Positions 14,531 to 22,428 of a DNA stretch of 32,911 nucleotides are shown here, piece after piece (position 1 is the stretch's first letter; every line of letters starts with the position of its first letter). Source of the DNA: Blastocatellia bacterium (GTDB lineage Bacteria > Acidobacteriota > Blastocatellia > UBA7656); contig JADGNW010000462.1 in the NCBI GenBank assembly GCA_017883315.1, positions 1 through 32,911 on the forward strand, in the 5' to 3' direction. The notes beneath the pieces are model-generated. The model saw only the letters and a list, made by a program, of their open reading frames with translations. It made no database searches and was not told where the DNA came from. The position numbers and the translations under genes are program-made.

Positions 14531-16777
14531 ATGCTCATACCAATGCCGAAGAAGCTGCACGCGCTTGTAATCTGCCTCGCACTGGCATTAACGGCCCGCG
14601 CGCAGCAACCCAACCAGACGCCAAAAACCTGGGCCGTCATCGTTGGCGTGTCAAAGTATCAGAAACTGCCAGGAGGTCAGCAGCTTCAGTTCGCCGATCG
14701 AGACGCTGCGTTGTTTGCAGACGCAATCGAGAAGCGAGGGGTTAGTGCGCAAAACGTCCGGCTGCTCACCGGCGCCGAAGCGACTGCGGCGGCTATCAAA
14801 TCCGCGATTGGCAACTGGCTCGCGAAATCAGCTTCTGAACAAGACACTGTCCTCATATTCTTTTCCGGCCATGGTTTCTTCGAGCGCGAGTTCGGGGAAT
14901 CTTATCTACTCGGTTACGACTCTGATCCGAAGGACACGTATGGCACTGCGTTGTCGGTAAGCGAAATTAGTCAGGCGCTCAGCCGCCGGGTTCACGCCGC
15001 TCGCGTGCTGTTTATCGCGGACGCCGTGCGGCGCGACTTCTTCGATCCGGAGGTCGATCCCAGCTCAGCCAAAGCATTTGAGCAGGCGTTCGATCAACTG
15101 ACTGCTTCTCGACCTGGGGTGTCAACCATTATTGCAAGCGGGCCGGGCGAGTTCTCTCGCGAAGGACAGAGGTGGGGAGGTCACGGCGCGTTTACAAAGC
15201 ATCTGGCTGATGTGTTGATCGATGGAGCGGATCCAAGTGTTAATGTCGCAACTAGTACCGATGAGCTTTTTGAGCTGTTGAAGGCTCGACTTGCGGAAGA
15301 CACATCGAACAAACAGCATCCCTGGAGAAGCGGGGGCGCTCTCGCGCAAATCGGCGTGGCGCGACAGCGGCAGACTGTTCCGGCGATAAACGATCAGTCG
15401 CTTTCCAGGACAACTGCGCCGAAGACCATCGCCGAGTCAAGGCCCCCCGAGGCCAAAGCCGAGCTCAAAGCCGAACAAAAGACGACAGCGCCGCCCGTGG
15501 TGACTGAAAAGAAACTCGATCCTTCAACGATCTCGAAGAAAGTTGACACATCAACTACTTCAATAGAAACGAAACCGGCATCTGGTGTCGTTTCAGCTCG
15601 GGAGCCGAAGACAGAGATCACCCATAAGCCGATCCCTGCTAAGCCGTCGGGCCCGGTTGCCACAACGGTCAAACCGGCCGAGACCCCGGCTGACACTCCA
15701 ACTGGGGCCGCTCCCAAACCCGCACAACCCGCGCCGGCAAAATCCTCTTCAACGCGCGGGCCGAGTCCGCCCATGACCGAGAGCGTTCGTGCAACTCAGC
15801 CTGGAACGCCGCCCACACGCGAACCAGTGCCGGTTGAAATGACGACTCCGGCGATTCCAGCTCCGCCCAAGCCGTCGGTCAATCCACCGAACGTTGGGGC
15901 CGTCTCATCGGAACGCGCGACTACTCAGCCTGAGACTCTCTCCGCTTCGGTCCCCGTTGCGCGGCCGGAAGCCGCGCCCTCGCCGTTGGTTCTGCAGCTC
16001 GAAGCGGCGATAGCTTCGAAGAACTTGCTCGAGCCAAGAAACGCGAGTGCGTGGGACATCTACACGCGGTTGGCTTCGGATCCCGGCACGGCGGCGGATG
16101 CAGCGCGACTAAAACCGCTGCTGGCTGAAGCGCTGGTTAAACAGGGGCGACTGATTGTCAGCGGCGACGTTCGTAGCGATAACATCTCCGACAAAGTCGA
16201 TGAGTTCAAGCGGGCGGGGCAGATGTTCGTGCGAGCGCGCGCGCTTGCGCCCGAGAATGGAGATCTTGCCGCGCTTGAAAAGCTAAGCGCGTCTGAGGCG
16301 TTAATATCATTACAATTCTATGACGAAGCGGAGCGCGCGCTAACGCAGCTTCAGAGCGCAAAGCTGGCTTCGGTCGAGAATGCACTCGGCCTGGTTTATC
16401 AAGGCAAGCTTGATACGTGGCGTGCGGAGCGCTCGTTCAAACGCGCGATCGAGCTGGACGGGAAGTGGGCGGCGCCGCATTACAATCTCGCGTCGCTTTA
16501 TCACAGCCAGCAGAATCAAGACTCGCTTTCGGAGTTTGAAGCCGCCGCCGCGCTCGATGAAAAGAATGTGAACCTCATGGCTGCGCTGGGCGAAGAGTAC
16601 TTCGCGCGGCAACAGTGGAAGCAAGCTGCTGAATCATTTCGCAGAGCGATTGCGCTCAAGCCTTCCGACGACACGCTGCACATGAAACTCGGGCACGCGC
16701 TCTACAGTCAGGGACTTCAAGATGAAGCGAATCGCGAGTACCGGAAAGCCAGCGAGTTGCGAGCGAAGCAGCCTTAG
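14531..16777 (+). CDS. secreted caspase-fold/TPR protein with missing catalytic cysteine
   Basis: The 748-residue protein starts at ATG 14531 (a second ATG at 14543 is possible; neither has a clear ribosome-binding site). A signal peptide ends near residue 25 (LALALTARAQQ). Residues about 32-280 match the C14/metacaspase domain: KTWAVIVGVSKYQKLPGGQQL, FADRDAALFADAI, VLIFFSGHGFFE with the catalytic His114, YLLGYDSDPKD, and FIADAVRRDFF where active enzymes have DACxSG. The catalytic Cys position is Val166 (codon GTG at 15026-15028), so proteolysis by the usual mechanism is not expected. Residues 285-490 are a Pro/Thr/Lys-rich linker and about 495-748 are TPR repeats (GLVYQGKLDTWRAERSFKRA, AAPHYNLASLYHSQQN). 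Likely a periplasmic scaffold. It follows the RsbW/STAS pair in the same direction. Confidence 0.88.
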   Translation: MLIPMPKKLHALVICLALALTARAQQPNQTPKTWAVIVGVSKYQKLPGGQQLQFADRDAALFADAIEKRGVSAQNVRLLTGAEATAAAIKSAIGNWLAKSASEQDTVLIFFSGHGFFEREFGESYLLGYDSDPKDTYGTALSVSEISQALSRRVHAARVLFIADAVRRDFFDPEVDPSSAKAFEQAFDQLTASRPGVSTIIASGPGEFSREGQRWGGHGAFTKHLADVLIDGADPSVNVATSTDELFELLKARLAEDTSNKQHPWRSGGALAQIGVARQRQTVPAINDQSLSRTTAPKTIAESRPPEAKAELKAEQKTTAPPVVTEKKLDPSTISKKVDTSTTSIETKPASGVVSAREPKTEITHKPIPAKPSGPVATTVKPAETPADTPTGAAPKPAQPAPAKSSSTRGPSPPMTESVRATQPGTPPTREPVPVEMTTPAIPAPPKPSVNPPNVGAVSSERATTQPETLSASVPVARPEAAPSPLVLQLEAAIASKNLLEPRNASAWDIYTRLASDPGTAADAARLKPLLAEALVKQGRLIVSGDVRSDNISDKVDEFKRAGQMFVRARALAPENGDLAALEKLSASEALISLQFYDEAERALTQLQSAKLASVENALGLVYQGKLDTWRAERSFKRAIELDGKWAAPHYNLASLYHSQQNQDSLSEFEAAAALDEKNVNLMAALGEEYFARQQWKQAAESFRRAIALKPSDDTLHMKLGHALYSQGLQDEANREYRKASELRAKQP

Positions 16778-16786
16778 TCGGCTTGC

Positions 16787-17968
16787 TTACTTTTTCTTCT
16801 TCTCCTCGAATGGCTGACTGAGGTCCATCACATACAACTCGTTCTCTCGATCGCGATTCGAGCCGAAGAATATTTCTGTGTTTGAAACAAACATCGGCGA
16901 GTGCGTGTTGCCCGGCTTGAAGGTGAGCTGTTTGATTTGCGCAGTCGCCGAGTCGTACAGAAAAAGTTGCGAGCCGAAGTTCGCGGGTCCCACGAACGCG
17001 ATGAACTTGCCGTCCGGTGAAAGCGCCGGACCGACCTTGGGCAGATCGGGCTCAGGCAGCTCGCGCACCTGACCGTTCCTGGGATCGAGCAAGTAAATGC
17101 TGTCTTGCTGCTCGACCTCTTCTTGCGCCCAAAGCACAATCAAGCCTCCGGCTGCTCCCGTAATGTAGCCGCGAATGCGCGCGAACTTCGATTCAGTGAG
17201 GTCGCGTTGAGCCTTTCCGTCAAAGCCATATTGCCAAAGCGAATGCCGGCCGCTTGCATCGCTTACCTTAACGAGCAAGACGCTTTTCCCGTCAGCCGCG
17301 ATGCCGGGATGAATCGACGAGCATTCATCTTCGGTGAAGAAGGCGGGCTTCCCTCCGGCGACCGCAATCGATGCGATGTGCAGGATGCCGAATGCTGCGT
17401 CGGGCAGCGGGCTTTCATCGGAGGTATAGAGTACACGCTTTCCATCCGGCGTGAACACTGGCTCTTTGTCACTGAAGGCATTCTTTGTAAGCTGTCGTAC
17501 CGTAGTTGTTCTAACGTCGAGAACGAATATCTCGTCGAAGCTCGCCGTTTCATTGAAGCCGGCAACCGCGATCGACTGACCGTCGGGCGACCATTGCGGA
17601 GTGGCCACGCCCCACTTCAATTTTGTCAGCGGTGGTCGGATAGAATGATCGGCAAGGTTCATCATGTAGAGATTCGGCGCTGCGTCCGGCTTCTGCGCGA
17701 TCAGCAGGATTGACTGTTTATCCGGCGACACCGGGCCAATCGCGTAAAGGCCCATTCCCTGAGTGAGCTGCCGAACCTTGAAGGCATCTGGCTTCTTCTC
17801 TTCTTTTTTCTCTTCTTTGGTTTTCGGTTCTTGATTCGGTGTACCCGTTGCTGATGACAGTTGAACTACCAAACTTACAAGAAGGTTCACCAGAAGGATT
17901 ACCAGAAGCATTGCACACGCGCGCGTCGTCAATGGCGCGTCACTCTTGGGTTTGGAGAAGAGTCTCAT
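16787..17968 (-). CDS. TolB-like beta-propeller protein (PD40 repeats), membrane-anchored
   Basis: The 393-residue protein has an N-terminal hydrophobic segment (CAMLLVILLVNLLVSLVV, about 18-36) serving as signal or anchor, then a charged Lys/Glu linker (EPKTKEEKKEEKKPDAF) and a propeller of PD40/WD40-like blades. Blade signatures are ATPQWSPDGQSIAVAG, KEPVFTPDGKRVLYTSD, VGPALSPDGKFIAFVG and SPMFVSNTEIFFGSNRDRENELYVMDL. TolB family proteins of this kind sit in the periplasm and bind protein or peptide partners. The C-terminus is polylysine (EEKKKK). It follows the alpha/beta hydrolase on the minus strand after a 74-base gap and converges with the caspase-like gene, with nine bases between stops. 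Partner and function are unknown; it is not the canonical TolB of the Tol-Pal operon, because no tol genes are near. Confidence 0.82.
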   Translation of the reverse strand: MRLFSKPKSDAPLTTRACAMLLVILLVNLLVSLVVQLSSATGTPNQEPKTKEEKKEEKKPDAFKVRQLTQGMGLYAIGPVSPDKQSILLIAQKPDAAPNLYMMNLADHSIRPPLTKLKWGVATPQWSPDGQSIAVAGFNETASFDEIFVLDVRTTTVRQLTKNAFSDKEPVFTPDGKRVLYTSDESPLPDAAFGILHIASIAVAGGKPAFFTEDECSSIHPGIAADGKSVLLVKVSDASGRHSLWQYGFDGKAQRDLTESKFARIRGYITGAAGGLIVLWAQEEVEQQDSIYLLDPRNGQVRELPEPDLPKVGPALSPDGKFIAFVGPANFGSQLFLYDSATAQIKQLTFKPGNTHSPMFVSNTEIFFGSNRDRENELYVMDLSQPFEEKKKK

Positions 17969-18042
17969 CGGTTCCCGATCGGGTGATCAAGCAACGGAAT
18001 CCTATCACGGAAGCTTCAGGAGAACGAGAATCGGGGTTGAAC

Positions 18043-18840
18043 CTAAGCTTGCTCAATCGATCCGATGAACTCAATCAACTCTGAGTTGAAGTGTTCCGGC
18101 TGCTCGAGGTTGGACAGATGGCCGGCATTCTCGATGACGCGCAAGCGGGCGCCCGGTATGCCGCTTCGGAGACTCTCGGCTTCTTCGGCCGGAGTCAGCT
18201 CATCTTCGGAGCCGACGATAATCAAGACAGGAAAATCGATCCCGGGAAGTATGTAAGTTGAATCACGACGCGCGGCCATTGCGCGTTGAGCCCCGGCGAT
18301 TCCATGAGAGGAGTTCGCTTGAATCATTTCTCGCACTCGCCCGACAATCGAAGGCCGCGTCTCTCTAGTAGTGCGCCCGAGAAGTAACGGGACCGTATCC
18401 TCGGCGATCGCGCCGCTGCCTTCCTGCTCAGCCTTAGCGGCGGATTTGATCCGGCGGCGGCGCGCCTCGTGTGTGTCGGCGCTTGCGCGAGTGTCGGCCA
18501 GCACCAGTGCACGCACCGCGTCGGGATAATTTCGATAGAACGCAAGAGCTATGTAGCCGCCCATCGAAAGACCCACAATCACGGCTTGATCGACGTTCAG
18601 AAGAGACATCAACGCACGAACGTCAGCCGCCATCTGGTCCATCGAGTAAGGACCTGGCGGCGCATCTGAATTACCGAACCCGCGAAGATCGAGCGTGATA
18701 GTGCGACATTGATTTCTCAGCGCAGCCACCTGACCATCCCACATTGTTTGATTGAGCGGGAACGCGTGAATGAAGATCACCGGAAGCCCCGAGCCTTCGT
18801 CGCGATAGTCAATGCTAATTCCATTTACTGTGGTCTTCAT
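18043..18840 (-). CDS. alpha/beta hydrolase
   Basis: The 265-residue protein has the complete hydrolase triad: nucleophile Ser92 in GLSMGG, acid Asp213 in VGSEDELTP, and His241 in ENAGHLSN. The oxyanion-hole motif is FIHAFPLN near residue 24. Strand and loop order (VNGISIDYRDEGSG, LDLRGFGNSDAPPGPYSM) match the small esterase/haloperoxidase-like group that includes 3-oxoadipate enol-lactonases and MhpC relatives. No signal peptide is present, so it is cytoplasmic. Substrate is not deducible; no aromatic degradation genes are adjacent. It may share a transcript with the TolB-like gene downstream. The start at 18840 has only a weak ribosome-binding site. Confidence 0.9.
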   Translation of the reverse strand: MKTTVNGISIDYRDEGSGLPVIFIHAFPLNQTMWDGQVAALRNQCRTITLDLRGFGNSDAPPGPYSMDQMAADVRALMSLLNVDQAVIVGLSMGGYIALAFYRNYPDAVRALVLADTRASADTHEARRRRIKSAAKAEQEGSGAIAEDTVPLLLGRTTRETRPSIVGRVREMIQANSSHGIAGAQRAMAARRDSTYILPGIDFPVLIIVGSEDELTPAEEAESLRSGIPGARLRVIENAGHLSNLEQPEHFNSELIEFIGSIEQA

Positions 18841-19289
18841 TGCTCGCCATTCGTAACGGGCTCAATCGCGATTGTATGAGGCCGCGCGCTTTGCCTTGTG
18901 CACCGGTTTGAAATCGGCGGCGGTGCTTCAATTCAAAAGGAAGCTTGAATACATGCGCCCCGACTTCTCTTTCGCTGAGTGTCTCGGTTCACACGTCAGA
19001 CACTCGTGCAGAAATCAACACTTAGAGAAAGTGCGGCAAACGCAAGAAATTTGCAAGACTCGTGTTAAGCCTTTTCGCTTTGGTAAGTAATCGGCACGAA
19101 CAGTCCGTTGGCGCTGTCCGCTCGATTTGGACCAGGCTTGACTCTCGATTCTGCGTGTTATACTCGCCGTTCGTCATTATGAAGCGCGCCGCATTGAAAG
19201 TTGACGTTTGCAGGTCTGGACGAGGCGAGACTCCTCGTTTCATCGACCCGATTCGGCGCTTGTCTTTGCATGATCAGTCAGGAGAGAGA
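18841..19289. other. 449-base divergent intergenic region
   Basis: This gap separates the hydrolase (minus) from the 3D-domain gene (plus). The only clear element is the plus-strand promoter at 19138-19164. Frames crossing 18872-19090 and 19022-19243 have no family resemblance and no ribosome-binding site, and I treat them as non-coding. Confidence 0.6.
19138..19164 (+). promoter_or_regulatory. extended -10 promoter of the 3D-domain gene
   Basis: TTGACT (19138-19143) and TGTTATACT (19156-19164) form a promoter with a TGn extended -10 and TATACT core. The spacer is 15 bases, short but acceptable with an extended -10. Transcription would start near 19171, leaving a 5' untranslated leader of about 120 bases. 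Confidence 0.6.
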
Positions 19290-20027
19290 ATGACCCGGTT
19301 ACCTCGCAGGAGAACCACGAAAGCCCTCACCTCGTTTCTGTATACCCTAACAAGCTTCGCGATTGTTCTTTCTGTTACGGGCGCAATCAACACGACGTTG
19401 GCCGCCGACAATCCCAAATCCACCAGCGCGATATCTTCTCAAACTGACGAGCTCGACATACCCGGTTCGTTCAAAGATCTGTCCGACGCCAAGGATCCTG
19501 TAACGGCGAAGCGTTCGCCCGAAAAGATCGCGGCCGCAGTGGCTAACAACGCGGGATCGATAGCACTCGAGATTGACGCAGAGAAAGCCGCAGCGAGCGG
19601 TGGCGCCAAGATTGAGAGAGCGGCAGCGAGCGGCGGCGCCAAGATTGAGAGGGCGGCAGCGAGCGGCGACGCCAGGACAGTTGTAGAGACTTATGTCGAG
19701 AGCGAATTGGTTGATTTCAATGCTACCGCCTATTGCTTAAAAGGCCGCACCGCATCCGGGGTTGGTGCGAGGCCGGGAATGATAGCCGCCGATCCTCGCG
19801 TGCTGCCGCTCGGCACGGTCGTGCACTTGAGGTCGGGTTCGTACACCGGAACGTACAAGGTGATGGACACCGGCGGCCGCATAAAGGGCTGGCGAGTTGA
19901 TGTCTACGTTGCGACGCACAGAGAAGCGATTCAGTTCGGACGGCGGCAAGTCAAGATCAAGGTCCTCGGACACAGTTCGGCCAAGACGGACCGCGCGAGC
20001 AAGAGTCTGGTTGCGTCAGAACAGTAG
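19290..20027 (+). CDS. secreted 3D-domain cell-wall protein
   Basis: The ATG at 19290 lies behind AGGAGAG and downstream of the promoter; the frame upstream of it is not expected to be translated. The 245-residue product has a membrane segment or signal peptide (about 13-38), a low-complexity linker with 11-residue tandem repeats (100-130), and a C-terminal 3D domain (about 141-226). The three aspartates that name the domain are seen: Asp168 in IAADPRVLPLG, Asp193 in VMDTGG and Asp204 in WRVDVYV. The fold is the double-psi barrel of RlpA, MltA and YocH/Rpf-related lytic transglycosylases, so a role in peptidoglycan cleavage or binding outside the cytoplasmic membrane is likely. It ends before a strong terminator. 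Confidence 0.88.
   Translation: MTRLPRRRTTKALTSFLYTLTSFAIVLSVTGAINTTLAADNPKSTSAISSQTDELDIPGSFKDLSDAKDPVTAKRSPEKIAAAVANNAGSIALEIDAEKAAASGGAKIERAAASGGAKIERAAASGDARTVVETYVESELVDFNATAYCLKGRTASGVGARPGMIAADPRVLPLGTVVHLRSGSYTGTYKVMDTGGRIKGWRVDVYVATHREAIQFGRRQVKIKVLGHSSAKTDRASKSLVASEQ
19587..19673 (+). repeat. 33-bp tandem repeat inside the 3D-domain gene
   Basis: Two full 33-base units (19587-19619 and 19620-19652) and a 21-base partial unit (19653-19673) encode AAASGGAKIER twice and then AAASGDA. Units 1 and 2 differ at only a few third positions, so duplication is recent. Such repeats usually vary in number between strains. Confidence 0.9.
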
Positions 20028-20053
20028 GGTAGTTTTCTATTTTGGGTGCAAAG

Positions 20054-20095
20054 AAGCCCGCAGCTAACTAATCGTTGGCTGCGGGCTTTGTTTCT
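20054..20095 (+). terminator. Rho-independent terminator of the 3D-domain gene
   Basis: AGCCCGCAGCTAAC pairs with GTTGGCTGCGGGCT (20055-20068 with 20074-20087) around a 5-base loop, and TTTGTTTC follows. A long GC-rich stem with a T-run is a textbook terminator. Confidence 0.9.
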
Positions 20096-20100
20096 TACGA

Positions 20101-20178
20101 GTACCGTAGACTGTCCAGTCTGCGGAGAGACTCGCTCGGCCTTGACGCATCCGCTGCAGACTCGACAGTCTACGGTAC
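20101..20178. repeat. REP-like inverted pair (BIME-type palindrome)
   Basis: The left arm 20101-20125 and right arm 20151-20178 are inverted copies sharing GTACCGTAGACTGTC, then one mismatch, then AGTCTGC. Each arm is also a hairpin by itself: the left one pairs CCGTAGACT with AGTCTGCGG around GTCC. This structure of two inverted small palindromes is that of bacterial interspersed mosaic elements. It lies between converging genes, downstream of a terminator and 15 bases from the 3' end of the gene at 20194. Confidence 0.8.
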
Positions 20179-20193
20179 CCCTTGAAAGGCGCG

Positions 20194-22062
20194 TCACTGA
20201 TTCAGCGAGGCATCGAGCGAACCGCGTCCGCCTGTCGCCGTCGAGAAATATTTAACAATCGCGTCGCGGTAGCCGGAGAGCTTGTCGAGTTGGCTGCTCG
20301 AGATCGTCGAGCCCTGTTCGGTCAGCACGACGAAGGCCACGCGGAATACTTTCGGTGAGGTTGTCACATCGGGAACGCGCGGTCCCTCACGATCTACGAT
20401 TTGAGCTACCGAAGTAGTCTTCCGCACCGCGGTCAGTGAGAAGCCGGCGGTCGGAGATTTCTCGTGCAGGAATTCTTTCAGTTGAGGGTCGGTCACGAGG
20501 TAAGGTATGTCTCCGACTTCGTTCGCCGCGCGCAGACCCATCAGGTATTGATCAAGTGGCGTGAAGTAATTCACTGCGGATTCAACCGTAGTGAATATGC
20601 CGCCGCCCGAATCGCGCCACGCGTTTCCTTCCATCAATGACGAGTAGCCTCCGTCGGCGCTTGTTCGTGTATCGGCCAGGAAGCTCCAATGCGAATTCTG
20701 ACGCCCGAGTAAATCGTCTTTCACCTGGTTGTCCGCATCGAAGTGAATGTATGCCAGCCAGAGATGACCTTGCTCGTGGCAGACTATGCTTATCGCCGAA
20801 TTCAATCCGGCCATATGGACGTCCGGATTCTTCGGCCAGTCACCTGCGTTACCCATCGCAATGAGTGAACCGAGATGAGCGCTTCCGTACGCCGGACCGT
20901 GATCGAAGAGTGGCAGCCCGATGCCTTGAATGTCGTTCCGAATGTTGAACGTATGCGCGACGAACAACCCGTTGTCGAAAGCAAAATTAGTCCACACATA
21001 CACCGTGTCAAAGCTGTCCGAATGGGTGCTGTAAAAGGCTCGCAAGATTGCCGGCAGATCCAGCCGCTTCTCCTTCGCGAAGGTTTCAAACAGCGGACCG
21101 GTTAGTCTTTCTGTCGGCGGGGTTGAAAAATCAACCGGTTGCGGGCCCGCCACGGAGTTGCCGGGTGAGATCCCTACGAGCGCGGCTTGCGCATTTACTT
21201 TCTTGTAGACGAAGGCGATTCGCCCGTCGTCATACAGCACGGCTTGAAAGGTGCTGATTCCGTCGTACGAAGGCTGACCGGCCTTGTTCCAGGTGATGAT
21301 GTGTCTGTCATTGAGCCGAGTGTAATAGACATTCCCCGAGTCCACTTCCTCCAGATCGGCCCAGAGCGGCGCGATGCGAGGCAGTTCGGTGGCAAGCGCC
21401 GAGGGAGATATGCGAGCGGAGGTATCGCCTCTGTTGAAGGTTATGTAGCCATTAGTCCCGACGTAGATCGTATCGTATGCAACACCGAAGAATGGAAACT
21501 GCGCGCCTTGCAGGTTAATGTCGCGATAGCCATTGTCCGCGTCGTCAAGCTCTCCATCCAAGCCCAGGAAAGATCCAAGCCTGGAACCGAAGTCGCTGTT
21601 GAAATCGATTTCATCGGTTGAGATTCGGTATCCAAACCCATCGGGGGCGCCATCGGGCGTGAAGAGTATCGAGCGGTTCTTGAGGTTGAACTTCGCCGGG
21701 GGAATAACAAACGTTCCGTCGTCCTGAAAGACGGCGGTGTCGTTAATATCTTCCGCCGATGGGCCGCGCTTCTGAAGTAACGATAGAGCGACAGAGCGTG
21801 TGGCGTCCGGTTCACCGCGTCGAAGAGCGTTCAGCCTGTGATTGCTCAACTCGTCTTCAGCGCCTCGCGCGTCGTATCCGCAGTCGAGCCGTTTACCGGA
21901 TGAATGCAAGCCGCTCGCGGCGTCCAGACCCGCGCGGGCCCGCGCGAAAGGCACAGTCAAAGTCGCGGCGAGAAGGGCGACCGATAGAAGTGGCCAGACG
22001 CTAATCACTTTTCGGCGATCTTGCGTCACTCGACTCAGGGAAGTCTTGTCAGAGACTCGCAT
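20194..22062 (-). CDS. secreted nidogen-like/HExxH putative metalloprotease
   Basis: The 622-residue protein has a basic N-terminus and signal peptide (VWPLLSVALLAATLTVPFA, about 22-40). Residues about 185-300 look like a nidogen-like (NIDO) domain: FPFFGVAYDTIYVGTNGYIT, RIAPLWADLEEVDSGNVYY, TFQAVLYDDGRIAFVY and LVGISPG. The C-terminal half carries a zincin motif IVCHEQGHLWLAYIH with HEQGH at 429-433; downstream SLMEGNAWRDSGGGIF and NYFTPLDQYLMGL are conserved-looking and may hold a third metal ligand (for example Glu478). I know of secreted proteins with the same LMEGN-W-D-G and LDQYLMGL pattern but no characterised member. It would be exported and could cleave proteins or act in adhesion. 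A good promoter lies upstream. Confidence 0.82.
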   Translation of the reverse strand: MRVSDKTSLSRVTQDRRKVISVWPLLSVALLAATLTVPFARARAGLDAASGLHSSGKRLDCGYDARGAEDELSNHRLNALRRGEPDATRSVALSLLQKRGPSAEDINDTAVFQDDGTFVIPPAKFNLKNRSILFTPDGAPDGFGYRISTDEIDFNSDFGSRLGSFLGLDGELDDADNGYRDINLQGAQFPFFGVAYDTIYVGTNGYITFNRGDTSARISPSALATELPRIAPLWADLEEVDSGNVYYTRLNDRHIITWNKAGQPSYDGISTFQAVLYDDGRIAFVYKKVNAQAALVGISPGNSVAGPQPVDFSTPPTERLTGPLFETFAKEKRLDLPAILRAFYSTHSDSFDTVYVWTNFAFDNGLFVAHTFNIRNDIQGIGLPLFDHGPAYGSAHLGSLIAMGNAGDWPKNPDVHMAGLNSAISIVCHEQGHLWLAYIHFDADNQVKDDLLGRQNSHWSFLADTRTSADGGYSSLMEGNAWRDSGGGIFTTVESAVNYFTPLDQYLMGLRAANEVGDIPYLVTDPQLKEFLHEKSPTAGFSLTAVRKTTSVAQIVDREGPRVPDVTTSPKVFRVAFVVLTEQGSTISSSQLDKLSGYRDAIVKYFSTATGGRGSLDASLNQ

Positions 22063-22112
22063 GTGTGCGCCTTGAACTGTGATACTGAACCTCCTACTAC
22101 ACTGGGGGCTAC

Positions 22113-22141
22113 ATTATATGGAGCGCGACTGCGCATCACAA
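22113..22141 (-). promoter_or_regulatory. promoter of the nidogen/zincin gene
   Basis: On the minus strand TTGTGA (plus-strand 22136-22141), a 17-base spacer and a perfect TATAAT (22113-22118) lie 51 bases before the ATG at 22062. Confidence 0.6.
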
Positions 22142-22185
22142 CTATTACTTTTGCGCTCGTCGAGTGTGGTTGATGCGCATTTTGC

Positions 22186-22213
22186 TTGACAAACAAACTG
22201 CCTATGGAATAAA
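22186..22213 (+). promoter_or_regulatory. promoter of the Clp-like ATPase gene
   Basis: A perfect TTGACA (22186-22191), a 16-base spacer and AATAAA (22208-22213) would give a leader of about 210 bases. A perfect TATAAT also occurs at 22283-22288 without a good -35 and could be a second, nearer start. Which one is used cannot be decided by eye. Confidence 0.5.
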
Positions 22214-22428
22214 AGGGCATTACGAGTTGGCCCCGGTTTGCGAGCAAAGGTATTAACGTGGCAGGTCGCACGTGGTCAGGGTTATAATTTAGCCGAGATA
22301 ACTTCTCTAACATTCCGACGCTTCTCCGCAGCCAAGGAACAGGTTGTTTGTAAAACAGGAAGGTTGGCAGAAATGCCAAAGGCGCTTCTTGCCTTGCATT
22401 GCTATGCGCCTGCCTTCCGGAGGTTGGA

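Larger units (their letters stand above)
22063..22428. other. 366-base divergent regulatory region
   Basis: This region separates the nidogen/zincin gene (minus) from the Clp-like gene (plus). It holds a good minus-strand promoter (22113-22141) and plus-strand promoter elements at 22186-22213 and 22283-22288. No open frame here has a ribosome-binding site or family match. Confidence 0.6.

Noticed and set aside
15394-15774. A glycine/valine-rich minus-strand frame in the caspase-like gene
   Set aside because: It is the antisense of the proline-rich linker and reflects its base composition.
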